Below, in pieces: positions 1 to 8,206 of a DNA stretch of 32,895 nucleotides. Made by a program: the position numbers and the translations under genes. The stretch spans positions 21,300-54,194 of the forward strand of contig DHJB01000045.1 in NCBI GenBank assembly GCA_002404115.1, written 5' to 3'. Positions within the stretch are counted from its first letter, which is position 1. Each line of letters begins with the position of its first letter. The DNA is from Microbacteriaceae bacterium UBA4731. GTDB lineage: Bacteria; Actinomycetota; Actinomycetes; Actinomycetales; Microbacteriaceae. The notes under the pieces were generated by a model. That model saw only the letters and a program-made list of their open reading frames with translations, had not been told where the DNA came from and did no database searches.

Positions 1-1375
1 CGGCGTCGGGGGCGGCATCCGTGGCGTTCGCCGCCGGAAGCTCGACCTGGATTCCGAACAGGGCGTCGAGCCCGCCGAGGTACGCCTCCTGGTCGCCGGC
101 GCGGGCGAGCTCGCGGGAGCGAACCATGGGGGTGTGCAGGAGCACGCCGGCCAGGTGGCGCAGCGCCGCCTCGGTCTGCTCGCTCGAATCGCCGCGGGCG
201 CGTGCCCTCTCGATTTCGGCATCGAGGATGTCGAAGACGTGCGTGCGGAGCGCGACGACGGCCGGCGCGAGGCTCTGCTCCTCGGCGACGGCCGTGAACT
301 TGCGTGCCGCCTTGCCGACGAGAAGGCGGGCCTCGCTGGTGGCGTTAAGCTCCTCGAGCGGGGCGTGGATGCGGATCGTCTCGAGGTCGAGCAGTTCGAC
401 GCCGAGCACCTGGGTGACGTCGGGGTCGACGTTGCGGGGCAGCCCGAGGTCGATGATCAGCTGGCGCGGGGCGTCGACAGCGGATGCGGCGGCGGCGTCA
501 GCGGCCTCGCCAGCGGCGTCCGCGCCCGCCGGGTGGAGCGTCGCGACCGGGGCCGTGCCGCCGGCGAGCAGGGCGCGCCCGCTGCTGAGCAGGGCCGCGT
601 CGAGCACGTGGTGCTCGACGGTCGTGCAGGTGAGGATGAGGTCGGCCCGGGCGGTTTCCTCCGCGAAGGCGAGCTCGGTCACCGCGTCGATGCCGTGTGA
701 CGAGGCGAACTTGCGGCCTCGGCCGGAGGGGGAGTAGACGCGCACGTTCTCCGCGCCCAGTTCGCGCAGGGCTGCGAGCGATGCGCCGGCGTAGCGGCCG
801 GTGCCGACGAGGAGAACGCGGGTTTCGGCCCAGTCGCTCACGCGGCTTTCGGCCAGCTCGAGGGCGAGCCGAACGAGGGAACGGCCGGCGGCGCCGATGC
901 CGGTGCGGTTCTTGACGCCGCGCGAGGTCTGCGAGGCGCGCTGGAAGAGACGTTCCAGTTCCGGGCTGGTGGTGCCGTGCAGGCGGGCCTGCTCGAGCGA
1001 CCGGCGCACCTGGCCGGCGATCTCGCCCTCGCCGACGACGACGGATTCGAGGCCGCTCGTCACCGCGAAGAGGTGCTCGGCGACGCCGTTGCCGTGCACG
1101 AGGTCGAGAGTGTCGCGCAGGGTGTCAGCCGGAACGCCCGTGCTGGCGCTGACCGCGTCGATCGCCGCATAGACGGCCGGAAGTGGGGAAACGCCGAAGG
1201 GCTGGTCGAGGTCGAGGTAGGCCTCGAATCGGTTGCAGGTGGCCACGACGACGGCGCCGCTCAGCGCCTCGTGACGCTCGAGCATGTTGCCGGCGGTCGC
1301 GCTTGCGCCGACAGACAATTTCTCCAGCACATCGAAGCTGGAGTTCTTGTGACTCGCGGACAGACAAATCAGCAC
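1..1375 (-). CDS. hemA: Glutamyl-tRNA reductase (partial, 3' end outside window)
   Basis: HemA reduces the glutamate of Glu-tRNA(Glu) to glutamate-1-semialdehyde with NADPH, the first committed step of heme synthesis by the C5 route. Reading the minus strand gives 458 codons without a stop. They begin [11 protein letters not shown] and include the catalytic-site signature ATCNRFEAY (Cys47), the conserved stretch [18 protein letters not shown], and a Rossmann-type NADPH segment [11 protein letters not shown]. The C-terminal dimerisation helix region reaches the window edge, so the stop codon is not visible. The GTG start at 1375 fits the family N-terminus; it has no properly spaced Shine-Dalgarno but a TAGAAT hexamer 6 nt upstream. 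It is transcribed away from hemE, and its product is used by HemL, encoded near 13 kb. Identification is by conserved motifs and context and is very secure. Confidence 0.96.
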   Translation of the reverse strand, partial: MLICLSASHKNSSFDVLEKLSVGASATAGNMLERHEALSGAVVVATCNRFEAYLDLDQPFGVSPLPAVYAAIDAVSASTGVPADTLRDTLDLVHGNGVAEHLFAVTSGLESVVVGEGEIAGQVRRSLEQARLHGTTSPELERLFQRASQTSRGVKNRTGIGAAGRSLVRLALELAESRVSDWAETRVLLVGTGRYAGASLAALRELGAENVRVYSPSGRGRKFASSHGIDAVTELAFAEETARADLILTCTTVEHHVLDAALLSSGRALLAGGTAPVATLHPAGADAAGEAADAAAASAVDAPRQLIIDLGLPRNVDPDVTQVLGVELLDLETIRIHAPLEELNATSEARLLVGKAARKFTAVAEEQSLAPAVVALRTHVFDILDAEIERARARGDSSEQTEAALRHLAGVLLHTPMVRSRELARAGDQEAYLGGLDALFGIQVELPAANATDAAPDA

Positions 1376-1445
1376 TTCCTGATTCTACGTGCCCCGGGCG
1401 AGGGTGCGAATCGTTGCCGGCGCGGATGTTTGACAGAATCTTGAT
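1376..1445. promoter_or_regulatory. Divergent hemA/hemE promoter region with leaderless-type starts
   Basis: Only 70 bp separate the two GTG start codons. On the minus strand TAGAAT (1382-1387) lies exactly 6 nt before the hemA GTG, with TTCGCA (1405-1410) 17 nt further upstream as a -35 candidate. On the plus strand CAGAAT (1434-1439) lies exactly 6 nt before the hemE GTG, and I see no convincing -35. That distance puts the expected transcription start at or next to the start codon, so both mRNAs are inferred to be leaderless. No obvious operator palindrome is visible. Confidence 0.55.
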
Positions 1446-2585
1446 GTGAACCTCGACGCGCTCCACCCCCTCGCCTCCGGCCTCACCGCCGACTCCCGCC
1501 TGATCAGGGCCTACCAGGGCACCCGGCCGGATGTGACCCCCGTCTGGTTCATGCGCCAGGCCGGCCGGTCGTTGCCGGAGTACCGCGAACTGCGGGTCGG
1601 CACGCGCATGCTCGACGTCTGCCTCGACCCGGCGCTGGCCAGCGAGATCACCCTCCAGCCGGTGCGTCGGCACGGCGTCGACGCCGGCATCTTCTTCAGC
1701 GACATCGTCGTTCCCCTCAAGCTGGTCGGCGTCGACGTCGAGATCGTGGCCGGCAAGGGCCCGGTCCTTGGCAGGGCGACGCGCACGGCGGCGGATGTCG
1801 CCAGGCTGACCGCCCTCGACCCGGCCGTTCTCGACGACGCCCTCGCCCCCATCTCTGAGGCGGTCGCCCGCACGGTCGCCGAGCTCGGCACGACCCCGCT
1901 GATCGGTTTCGCCGGCGCCCCGTTCACGCTGGCCGCCTACCTCGTCGAGGGAGGCCCGTCGAAGGACCACATCCACGCGCGCACCCTCATGCATTCCGAC
2001 CCGGAGGCCTGGGCCACCCTGATGGCCTGGACCGCCGACGTGACCGGGCGGTTCCTGCGCGCCCAGGTGCTCGCCGGCGCCAGCGCCGCGCAGCTGTTCG
2101 ATTCCTGGGCCGGCGCGCTCTCGCTCGACGACTACTCCCGCTACGCCGCCCCTGCCTCGGCCGCGGCCATCGCCCACGTGCGCGACCTCACCTACTTCGA
2201 GCGTGAGGACGACTTGGCAGCCGACCCGGTGGAGACCCGCCGCAACGTGCCCGTCGTGCACTTCGGCGTCGGCACCGGCGAGTTGCTCAAGGAGATGCAC
2301 GCGATCGGAGCGGACGTCGTCGGCGTCGACTACCGCATCCCGTTGGACGAAGCCAACCGCCGCCTCGGCGGTTTGGTGCCCGTGCAGGGCAACGTCGACC
2401 CTGCCCTCCTGGCCGCCCCGTGGCCGGTGCTCGAGGCGCACGTTCGCGACGTGCTCGAGCGCGGCCGCACGGCCCCGGCGCACGTGCTGAACCTGGGCCA
2501 CGGCGTTCCGCCGGAGACCGACCCCGACGTGCTCACGCGGGTGGTTGACCTCGTGCACGAGGTCAGCGCCGCCACCGACCACTAA
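1446..2585 (+). CDS. hemE: Uroporphyrinogen III decarboxylase
   Basis: HemE removes the four acetate carboxyls of uroporphyrinogen III to give coproporphyrinogen III, the branch compound of the coproporphyrin-dependent heme pathway. The 379-aa product has the family signature [17 protein letters not shown] near residues 32-48, the FFSDIVVPL segment, [17 protein letters not shown], the FDSWAGALS motif, and the C-terminal [12 protein letters not shown]. Length is normal to slightly long for the family (about 350 aa). The start is GTG 1446, six bases after CAGAAT; an overlapping ATG at 1444 is immediately followed by TGA and is not used. The gene lies 22 bp upstream of cgoX, so co-transcription is likely. 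Confidence 0.96.
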   Translation: MNLDALHPLASGLTADSRLIRAYQGTRPDVTPVWFMRQAGRSLPEYRELRVGTRMLDVCLDPALASEITLQPVRRHGVDAGIFFSDIVVPLKLVGVDVEIVAGKGPVLGRATRTAADVARLTALDPAVLDDALAPISEAVARTVAELGTTPLIGFAGAPFTLAAYLVEGGPSKDHIHARTLMHSDPEAWATLMAWTADVTGRFLRAQVLAGASAAQLFDSWAGALSLDDYSRYAAPASAAAIAHVRDLTYFEREDDLAADPVETRRNVPVVHFGVGTGELLKEMHAIGADVVGVDYRIPLDEANRRLGGLVPVQGNVDPALLAAPWPVLEAHVRDVLERGRTAPAHVLNLGHGVPPETDPDVLTRVVDLVHEVSAATDH

Positions 2586-2607
2586 CCCACAAGCGGAAGG
2601 CGATCGC

Positions 2608-4071
2608 ATGAGAGACGTCCTGGTCATCGGCGGGGGAGTGGCCGGCCTGGTCGCGGCACGCGCGTGCGCGCACGTCGGCCTGAGCGTCACCGTGCTCGAA
2701 GCGACGGATGCCGTCGGCGGGGCCGTCGCCGCCCACGAGGTCGCCGGCCTGACCCTCGACAGCGGCGCGGAGAGCTTCGCGGTGCGGCGCAACGCGGTCG
2801 CCGAGTTCGTGGCCGGGCTCGGCCTGGCCGACGAGGTCGTCGCCCCCAACCCCGCCGGAGCCTGGTTACACCTGCCGGCGAACGGGTCCGGTGCGGTGAG
2901 CGTGCCGCTGCCGAAGGCCGGGGTGCTCGGCATCCCCGCGTCCCCGCTGGCCGACGACGTGCGCCGGGTGATCGGCTGGGGCGGCGCCTGGCGCGCCTAC
3001 CTCGACCGGCTGATGCCCGTGCTGAAGATCGGCCGGGAGCACAGCCTCGGCGACCTCGTGCTCAAGCGCATGGGACGCCGCGTGCTCGAACGGCTCGTCG
3101 AACCCGTCGCCACCGGGGTCTACTCGGCGCGGGCCGCCGACCTCGAGGTCGACGTCGTCGCCCCTGGACTCAACCGGGCGCTCACGACCGCCGGCTCGCT
3201 CTCCGGGGCCGTCGCCGCGATGCGCACCGCTGCGCCGGCCGGCTCGGCCATCGGCGGGCTGCGCGGCGGGATGTCGCGGCTCGTCGGCGCGCTCGTCGCC
3301 GACCTCGAGCACTACGGGGTCGAGATCCGCACCGAGACTCCGGTCGCCGCGCTCGCGGTTGCCGGCAGTGACGAGGAGCGCGTGTGGACGGTCACGCTGG
3401 CCCCCGCGAACGCTGACGCAGGCCCCGGCGCGCCTGACGCCGAGACCATCGACGGCCGCTTCGTGATCGTCGCCACCCCCGGCGCCCAGGCCCTGGGCCT
3501 CCTCGCCCCCCTGGGCGTGGAGTTCGCCGCGCTCGCCGGGCTGGACTGGCCGGAGCCGACCGCGGTCGAACTCGCCACCCTCGTGATCGACGCCCCGGCC
3601 CTCGACGCCCACCCGCGCGGCACGGGCGTGCTCGTCGCCGCCGGCACGCCCGGCGTCACCGCGAAGGCGCTCACCCACGTGAGCGCGAAGTGGGAGTGGG
3701 TGGCCGAGGCCGCCGGAGCTGGGCGGCACGTCATCCGCCTCTCCTATGGCCGGGCCGGCGAAGTGAACCCGGCCGCAGGTCTCGACGACGCCGAACTCCA
3801 GGCCCTCGCCCTGCGGGACGCGTCCGCGCTGCTCGGCGTCGACCTCGCCGTCGGCGCCGTGCGCGGGTTCGCCCGCACGGTCTGGGGCGACACCCTGTCG
3901 CCCGCGACCATCGGCGCGCAGGCCAGGGTCGTCGGCGTGCGCGACGTGGTCGCCGACACGCCTGGCCTCGAGGTGACCGGGGCGTGGCTGGCCGGAACGG
4001 GCCTCGCGTCGGTGATCCCGGATGCGCTCGGAGCGGCATCCCGCACCAGCCACGCGGCACTCGGCATCTAA
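2608..4071 (+). CDS. cgoX: Coproporphyrinogen III oxidase (HemY/HemG type), FAD-dependent
   Basis: This is the 487-aa flavoprotein that oxidises coproporphyrinogen III to coproporphyrin III in actinobacteria; older annotation calls it protoporphyrinogen oxidase hemY or hemG. The N-terminus DVLVIGGGVAGLVAARA is the FAD-binding dinucleotide fold, followed by VTVLEATDAVGGAV and LDSGAESFAVR. Other family segments are LRGGMSRLVGAL and the C-terminal WLAGTGLASVIPDA, which closes the flavin site. The start is ATG 2608, preceded by GGAAGG at 2594-2599; upstream in-frame codons belong to the end of hemE in another frame. The presence of chdC and a [2Fe-2S]-type ferrochelatase downstream supports the copro- rather than the protoporphyrin role. 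That substrate choice is inferred from family knowledge. Confidence 0.93.
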   Translation: MRDVLVIGGGVAGLVAARACAHVGLSVTVLEATDAVGGAVAAHEVAGLTLDSGAESFAVRRNAVAEFVAGLGLADEVVAPNPAGAWLHLPANGSGAVSVPLPKAGVLGIPASPLADDVRRVIGWGGAWRAYLDRLMPVLKIGREHSLGDLVLKRMGRRVLERLVEPVATGVYSARAADLEVDVVAPGLNRALTTAGSLSGAVAAMRTAAPAGSAIGGLRGGMSRLVGALVADLEHYGVEIRTETPVAALAVAGSDEERVWTVTLAPANADAGPGAPDAETIDGRFVIVATPGAQALGLLAPLGVEFAALAGLDWPEPTAVELATLVIDAPALDAHPRGTGVLVAAGTPGVTAKALTHVSAKWEWVAEAAGAGRHVIRLSYGRAGEVNPAAGLDDAELQALALRDASALLGVDLAVGAVRGFARTVWGDTLSPATIGAQARVVGVRDVVADTPGLEVTGAWLAGTGLASVIPDALGAASRTSHAALGI

Positions 4072-4137
4072 CCGAACCCCGGTGTCGGCAAGGGCGATAC
4101 GCTGGGGGACACGTGCAACGCGAGGAGTGGAGTGATA

Positions 4138-4596
4138 ATGCGGGGAAAACTTATGTTCATCACGGGTGGACTGGTCGGATACGTGCTCGGCGCTCGCGCC
4201 GGGCGTAAGCGCTATGACCAGATCGCGGCTGCCGTGAGCGAACTCTGGCAGGCCAAGCCCGTCCAGCGTCGCGTGACCGAGGTGCGCGACTTCGCTCTCG
4301 ACGCCGTCGGTGACGCTCCGGCCGCGCTCTTCGAGGCCGGCAAGAAGGCCTTCTCCGCGGTGCAGGCCAAGCAGGCCAGGGCGAAGGCCGCGGCATCCGC
4401 GCCGCACCCCTCTGCAGCCCGCGCGCAGGCTGCCGCCAAGGTCGCGAATGCGCCGGCCGCGAAGGCGGCCCCGGAGTCCAAGGCCGCGAAGACCGCCGCG
4501 AAGGCCGCGGCGAAGTCCGCAACGACGGCCACGCCCGGCGAAGCCGCGTCGACCGAGGCTGCGTCCGCCGCGGACGACGAGACGACCACGAAGTAA
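4138..4596 (+). CDS. YtxH-like small membrane-anchored protein with Ala/Lys-rich tail
   Basis: The product is about 152 aa. It starts MRGKLMFITGGLVGYVLGARAGRKRYDQI, a glycine-zipper-like membrane segment followed by the conserved GARAGRxRYDQI motif of YtxH-type actinobacterial proteins. After residue 60 it becomes a low-complexity tail of Ala, Lys, Pro and Thr, likely flexible and basic. The function is unknown, and an envelope association is inferred. Two starts are possible: GTG 4132 (4 nt after AGGAG at 4123-4127) or ATG 4138; I chose ATG because it fits the family N-terminus. It is followed 27 bp later by the holin-like gene and appears to be first of a three-gene set inside the heme cluster. 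A TACGCT hexamer at 4098-4103 could be a -10, but no -35 is clear. Confidence 0.75.
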   Translation: MRGKLMFITGGLVGYVLGARAGRKRYDQIAAAVSELWQAKPVQRRVTEVRDFALDAVGDAPAALFEAGKKAFSAVQAKQARAKAAASAPHPSAARAQAAAKVANAPAAKAAPESKAAKTAAKAAAKSATTATPGEAASTEAASAADDETTTK

Positions 4597-4623
4597 CACC
4601 GACGGTGCTGGGGAGGGGAACCT

Positions 4624-5040
4624 GTGAGTGAGCACGGATTCAATCCGAAGAGCAAGCGCTCCCTGTTTGCGCTGATCGGCGAGCTGCCCGGCCAGATCAG
4701 CGACCTGGTGAGGGCCGAACTGGCGGCATTCAAGGCCGAGATCGCCGGCAAGGCGAAGAACATTGGCCTCGGCATCGGGCTCTTCGCCGCGGCCGGCGTC
4801 TTCGCGTTCTTCGCGACCGGGGTGCTCGTCGCGCTCGCCGTGATCGCGCTCGCGCTCGTGCTCCCGCTCTGGCTGGCCACGCTGATCGTCGGGGTCGCCC
4901 TGCTGCTGATTGCGGCGGTCCTCGTGCTCCTCGGGGTGAACCGGGTGAAGGCCGGCGCGGCGCCCGACCCGGAGGGCCTGGGCGAGAGCCTCCGTCACGA
5001 TGTCGACGCATTGAAGGGGGTTGGTGAGTATGAGCACTGA
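4624..5040 (+). CDS. Phage holin family protein (actinobacterial Holin-X superfamily)
   Basis: The 138-aa protein has an amphipathic N-terminal region (SLFALIGELPGQISDLVRAELAAFKAEI), then two long hydrophobic helices at about residues 45-72 and 78-101 separated by a very short turn (PLWL), and a charged C-terminus. This is the layout of the Actinobacterial Holin-X family, chromosomal proteins of unknown role that are not evidence for a prophage. The start is GTG 4624 with a strong GGAGGGG at 4612-4618. The last codons overlap the start of the DUF3618 gene by 11 nt, so the two are translationally linked. The N-terminal signature (GELPGQISDLVRAELAAFKAE) is typical of family members encoded next to DUF3618 proteins. 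Confidence 0.85.
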   Translation: MSEHGFNPKSKRSLFALIGELPGQISDLVRAELAAFKAEIAGKAKNIGLGIGLFAAAGVFAFFATGVLVALAVIALALVLPLWLATLIVGVALLLIAAVLVLLGVNRVKAGAAPDPEGLGESLRHDVDALKGVGEYEH

Positions 5041-5335
5041 AAACAAGAGCACCGAGATCAAGAGCATCGAACACAAGAGCACGGAGCACGTCACCAAGGC
5101 GGAGCTGCGCGCCGAGGCGGCGCTGGCGCGCGCGCAGTTCGCGAGCACGCTCGACGCGATCGAGTACAAGCTCAATGTGCCCAAGCAGATCAAGATCACC
5201 ATCCGGCGCATCGTGCATGGCCTGCACCGGCTCGGCGATGACAACCCGACCGCACTGGTCGGCGTCGCGCTCGGCGCCGCTGCAGCGGCCGGTGTGGCGG
5301 TCTGGCTCGGAGTTCAGGCCGTACTCAAGCGCTGA
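5030..5335 (+). CDS. DUF3618 family small membrane protein
   Basis: The protein has 101 aa. The N-terminal 24 residues are an imperfect Lys-Ser-Thr-Glu repeat (NKSTEIK, IKSIEHK, HKSTEHV), probably disordered or a charged helix. A conserved DUF3618-type segment follows, with RAQFASTLDAIEYKLNVPKQI, where most members have a similar R..L..T.D.I..KLNVP motif. A single C-terminal hydrophobic helix (about 77-97, VGVALGAAAAAGVAVWLGV) is the likely membrane anchor. The start is ATG 5030, preceded by AAGGGGG at 5014-5020. It overlaps the holin-like gene by 11 nt and ends 50 bp before chdC. The molecular function is unknown; pairing with Holin-X genes is common in actinobacteria. Confidence 0.8.
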   Translation: MSTENKSTEIKSIEHKSTEHVTKAELRAEAALARAQFASTLDAIEYKLNVPKQIKITIRRIVHGLHRLGDDNPTALVGVALGAAAAAGVAVWLGVQAVLKR

Positions 5336-5342
5336 CCCGCGC

Positions 5343-5385
5343 TTTGCTTTTGGTGCTAGCCGAAAAGCGGTAGAGACTAGTAGTT
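5343..5385 (+). promoter_or_regulatory. Possible leaderless promoter of chdC
   Basis: There is no Shine-Dalgarno before the chdC ATG at 5386. GAGACT (5373-5378) lies 7 nt before the ATG, and TTGGTG (5350-5355) lies 17 nt upstream of it as a -35 candidate. The stretch is clearly more AT-rich than its surroundings. If real, the chdC-hemH-hemC-hemD unit has its own promoter in addition to any read-through from hemE. Confidence 0.35.
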
Positions 5386-6144
5386 ATGACTCACCCGGCT
5401 GCCGGAGAGGCAGTAGACACCACCCAGCCCGCCACCCCCACCCACACCGAGAGCGCCGCCCCCGTGGCTTCGCCGCAGGGATTCACCCTGTTCGCGGTGC
5501 TGCGGAAGGATCCGGGCAACCCTGACGACCTTGACGGTCACGACGTCCCGCACGCCGTGAACGAACTCGACGACGTCATCGCGCTCGTCGAAGCCGAGGG
5601 CGTGACCGTGCGCGGGCTCTACGACGTCTCCGGCCTCCGCGCCGACGCCGACGTGATGATCTGGACGCACGCGCCGGAGGCCGAGACCCTTCAGTGGGCC
5701 AACCGGGAGCTCCGCCGCAGCCGGCTGCTCAAGAGCCTGCTGCCCACCTGGAATGCCATGGGCGTGCACCGCGACGCCGAGTTCAACAAGAGCCACGTGC
5801 CCGGCTTCCTGCGCGGGGTCGAGCCCAAGGGCTGGCTCACCATCTACCCGTTCGTGCGCAGCTACGAGTGGTACCTCCTGCCGGAGGCCGAGCGCAGCAA
5901 GATGCTCGCCGACCACGGTCGCAAGGGCGCGGCCTTCCGCGGCGCGATCGCCAACACCGTCTCCGCCTTCGCGCTCGGCGACTACGAATGGCTGCTGCCG
6001 ATCGAGTCGGACGAGCTCACCGAACTGGTCGACCTCATGCGCGAACTGCGCAACACCGAGGCGCGCCGCCATGTCCGCGAAGAGGTCCCGTTCTACACGG
6101 GCCGCCGCATTTCGACCGCCGAGCTCGTCGAGGTGCTGCAGTAG
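5386..6144 (+). CDS. chdC: Coproheme decarboxylase (HemQ)
   Basis: ChdC, formerly HemQ, decarboxylates two propionates of coproheme III to vinyl groups using peroxide, the last step to heme b in Gram-positive bacteria. The 252-aa protein belongs to the chlorite dismutase fold: FTLFAVLRK opens the first ferredoxin-like domain, and KGWLTIYPFVRSYEWYLL carries the conserved Tyr (Tyr154 by my count). MLADHGRKG carries the proximal heme-ligand His (His177). The C-terminal EEVPFYTGRRIS is also typical. The first about 30 residues are Pro/Ala/Thr-rich and precede the usual start of the fold, so they look like a disordered extension. The stop overlaps the hemH GTG by one base (TAGTG), indicating tight coupling with the enzyme that supplies its substrate. 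Confidence 0.95.
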   Translation: MTHPAAGEAVDTTQPATPTHTESAAPVASPQGFTLFAVLRKDPGNPDDLDGHDVPHAVNELDDVIALVEAEGVTVRGLYDVSGLRADADVMIWTHAPEAETLQWANRELRRSRLLKSLLPTWNAMGVHRDAEFNKSHVPGFLRGVEPKGWLTIYPFVRSYEWYLLPEAERSKMLADHGRKGAAFRGAIANTVSAFALGDYEWLLPIESDELTELVDLMRELRNTEARRHVREEVPFYTGRRISTAELVEVLQ

Positions 6145-7256
6145 TGACGACGTACGACGCCATCCTGCTCGCAGGATTCGGTGGCCCTGAGGGCCAGGAA
6201 GACGTGATCCCGTTCCTGCGCAACGTCACGCGCGGCCGCGGCATCCCGGAGGAACGCCTCGAAGAGGTGGCCACGCACTACCGTCACTTCGGCGGCATCA
6301 GCCCGATCAACAACCAGAACCGCGTGCTCAGGGCCGCCCTCGAGGCCGAACTCGAGCGCCGCGGGATCGACCTGCCCGTGCTCTGGGGCAACCGCAACTG
6401 GGACCCGTACCTGCGCGACGTCATCGCCGAGGCGCACTTCGGTGGCCGCAACCGTCTCCTCGCCATCGTCACCAGCGCGTACAGCTCCTACTCCGGCTGC
6501 CGCCAGTACCGCGAGGACCTCGCCGAGGCGCTGACCGCGACCGGCCACGAGGGTGAGGTGCACATCGACAAGGTGCGCCAGTTCTTCGACCACCCCGGTT
6601 TCGTCACCCCGTTCATCACGGGCGTCCGCCAGGGACTCGCAGATGTCGCCGCCGCCATCCCCGGCATCAACCTCGCCACCGAGGTCGAGGTTCTGTTCTC
6701 CACCCACTCGATCCCGTCGACGGATGCCGCGAAGAGCGGCCCCGCCGAGCGAGGCTTCGGGCCGGAAGGCGCCTACGCGGCGCAGCACCTGGCCGTGGCC
6801 GGCGCGGTGATGGCCGGCGCCTCCGTGGCCGAACCGGTCGACACCCCCTGGCAGCTCGTCTACCAGTCCCGCAGCGGGCCGCCCAGCATGCCGTGGCTCG
6901 AGCCCGACATCAACGACGCCATCGCGCTGCTGCCGGAGCGCGGCATCCGTGCCGTCGTGATCGTGCCGCTCGGTTTCGTGAGCGACCACATGGAAGTCAT
7001 GTGGGACCTCGACAACGAGGCAACGGAGACGGCGACCGAACTCGGGCTGTTCTCGGTGCGTGTGCCGACCCCCGGGGTCGACCCGGCCTACGTGAGCGGG
7101 CTCATCGACCTCGTGCTCGAGCGCGTCAACGAGACGCCCGTGGAGGAACGCCCCGCCATGACCGACCTCGGCCCCTGGTACGACATCTGCCGTCCCGGCT
7201 GCTGCGAGAACGTGCGCCTGGGCTTCAAGCCCGCCATCGCCGGGATGGCGCCGTGA
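6144..7256 (+). CDS. hemH: Coproporphyrin III ferrochelatase ([2Fe-2S] type)
   Basis: HemH, also called CpfC, inserts Fe(II) into coproporphyrin III. The 370-aa product starts VTTYDAILLAGFGGPEGQEDV and has the family motifs HYRHFGGISPIN, LWGNRNWDPYL, FSTHSIPS (with the catalytic His) and PLGFVSDHMEVMWDLD (with the conserved Glu and a second His context). Cys119 in SYSGCRQY plus Cys349, Cys353 and Cys354 in ICRPGCCENV match the cluster-ligand arrangement known from actinobacterial ferrochelatases, so a [2Fe-2S] cluster is expected. GTG 6144 shares its first base with the chdC stop, and the stop overlaps hemC by 4 nt. Confidence 0.96.
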   Translation: MTTYDAILLAGFGGPEGQEDVIPFLRNVTRGRGIPEERLEEVATHYRHFGGISPINNQNRVLRAALEAELERRGIDLPVLWGNRNWDPYLRDVIAEAHFGGRNRLLAIVTSAYSSYSGCRQYREDLAEALTATGHEGEVHIDKVRQFFDHPGFVTPFITGVRQGLADVAAAIPGINLATEVEVLFSTHSIPSTDAAKSGPAERGFGPEGAYAAQHLAVAGAVMAGASVAEPVDTPWQLVYQSRSGPPSMPWLEPDINDAIALLPERGIRAVVIVPLGFVSDHMEVMWDLDNEATETATELGLFSVRVPTPGVDPAYVSGLIDLVLERVNETPVEERPAMTDLGPWYDICRPGCCENVRLGFKPAIAGMAP

Positions 7257-8206
7257 GCGCCGTGATCCGGGTCGGCACCCGGGGCAGCGACCTGGCCATG
7301 GCCCAGACCACGACGGTCGCGAACCGCATCGCGGCGCTGGTCGGCGCGCCGGTCGAGATCATCTCGATGACCACCCACGGCGACACCTCCCGCGAATCGC
7401 TGTCGAGCCTCGGCGGCACGGGCGTTTTCGCCAGCGCGCTGCGCGAAGCCCTGCTCGCCGGCGACTGCGACCTCGTCGTGCACTCGCTCAAGGACCTGCC
7501 GACCGGGGCGCACCCCGGCCTCGTGATCGGCGCGACGCCGAAACGGGCGGATGCCCGCGACGTGCTCTGCGCCCGCGACGGCTTCACCCTCGCCACCCTG
7601 CCGGAGGGTGCGAGGGTCGGCACCGGCTCGCCGCGCCGCGTGGCGCAGCTGCGCTCGCTGCGGCCCGACCTCGTGATTGTCGACATCCGCGGCAACGTTG
7701 ACACCCGCCTCGGTCGCGTCGCCGAGGGCGACCTCGACGCCGTGGTGCTCGCCGCCGCCGGCCTCGGCCGCCTCGGCCGCCTTGACCAGGTCGCGACCGA
7801 GTTCCTCGAACTGTCGGACTGGCCGACCGCGCCCGGCCAGGGTGCCCTCGCCATCGAGGTGCGCGAGGGGAAGCTCGACCGCCCGCTCGCCACGGCCCTC
7901 ACCGCCATCAACCACGGCACGAGCCAGGCCACGACGACGGCCGAACGGCTCGTTCTCGCCCGACTCGAGGGCGGCTGCGCGGCGCCGATCGGCGCGACGG
8001 CCGTCATCGACGACGGGCTGCTCTTCCTTACCGCCACGGTGTACAGCGCCGACGGCACCCGCCGGATCACGAGCTCGCACGCGGCGACGCCGGAGTCCTT
8101 CTCCGCCCGCCACCTCGTCGAGGCCGCCGAAGACGTGGCCGATCGCGCGGCCAGGGAGCTCCTGGCCGGCGGCGCGGCCGAAATCGCACCATTGAAGGCA
8201 ACATGA
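7253..8206 (+). CDS. hemC: Hydroxymethylbilane synthase (porphobilinogen deaminase)
   Basis: HemC polymerises four porphobilinogens into hydroxymethylbilane. The 317-aa protein contains IRVGTRGSDLAMAQT at the N-terminus, VVHSLKDLPT with the catalytic Asp (Asp81), RVGTGSPRRVAQL and IRGNVDTRLGR. LEGGCAAPIGA contains Cys242, which carries the dipyrromethane cofactor. The start is GTG 7253 in a GTGA overlap with hemH. An in-frame open stretch extends far upstream but lies inside hemH in another frame. The stop overlaps the hemD start by 4 nt (ATGA), so HemC and HemD, which act consecutively on an unstable intermediate, are translationally coupled. Confidence 0.96.
   Translation: MSAVIRVGTRGSDLAMAQTTTVANRIAALVGAPVEIISMTTHGDTSRESLSSLGGTGVFASALREALLAGDCDLVVHSLKDLPTGAHPGLVIGATPKRADARDVLCARDGFTLATLPEGARVGTGSPRRVAQLRSLRPDLVIVDIRGNVDTRLGRVAEGDLDAVVLAAAGLGRLGRLDQVATEFLELSDWPTAPGQGALAIEVREGKLDRPLATALTAINHGTSQATTTAERLVLARLEGGCAAPIGATAVIDDGLLFLTATVYSADGTRRITSSHAATPESFSARHLVEAAEDVADRAARELLAGGAAEIAPLKAT

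Noticed and set aside
1444..1449. ATG just before hemE as a start
   Set aside because: It is followed at once by TGA (ATGTGA); the GTG at 1446 gives the full HemE.
4624..5040. Holin as evidence for a prophage
   Set aside because: Holin-X type proteins are chromosomal household genes in actinobacteria; no other phage gene lies nearby.
2866..5244. 792-codon minus-strand open frame
   Set aside because: It crosses cgoX and the three small membrane genes on the opposite strand, has shadow-type composition and matches no family.
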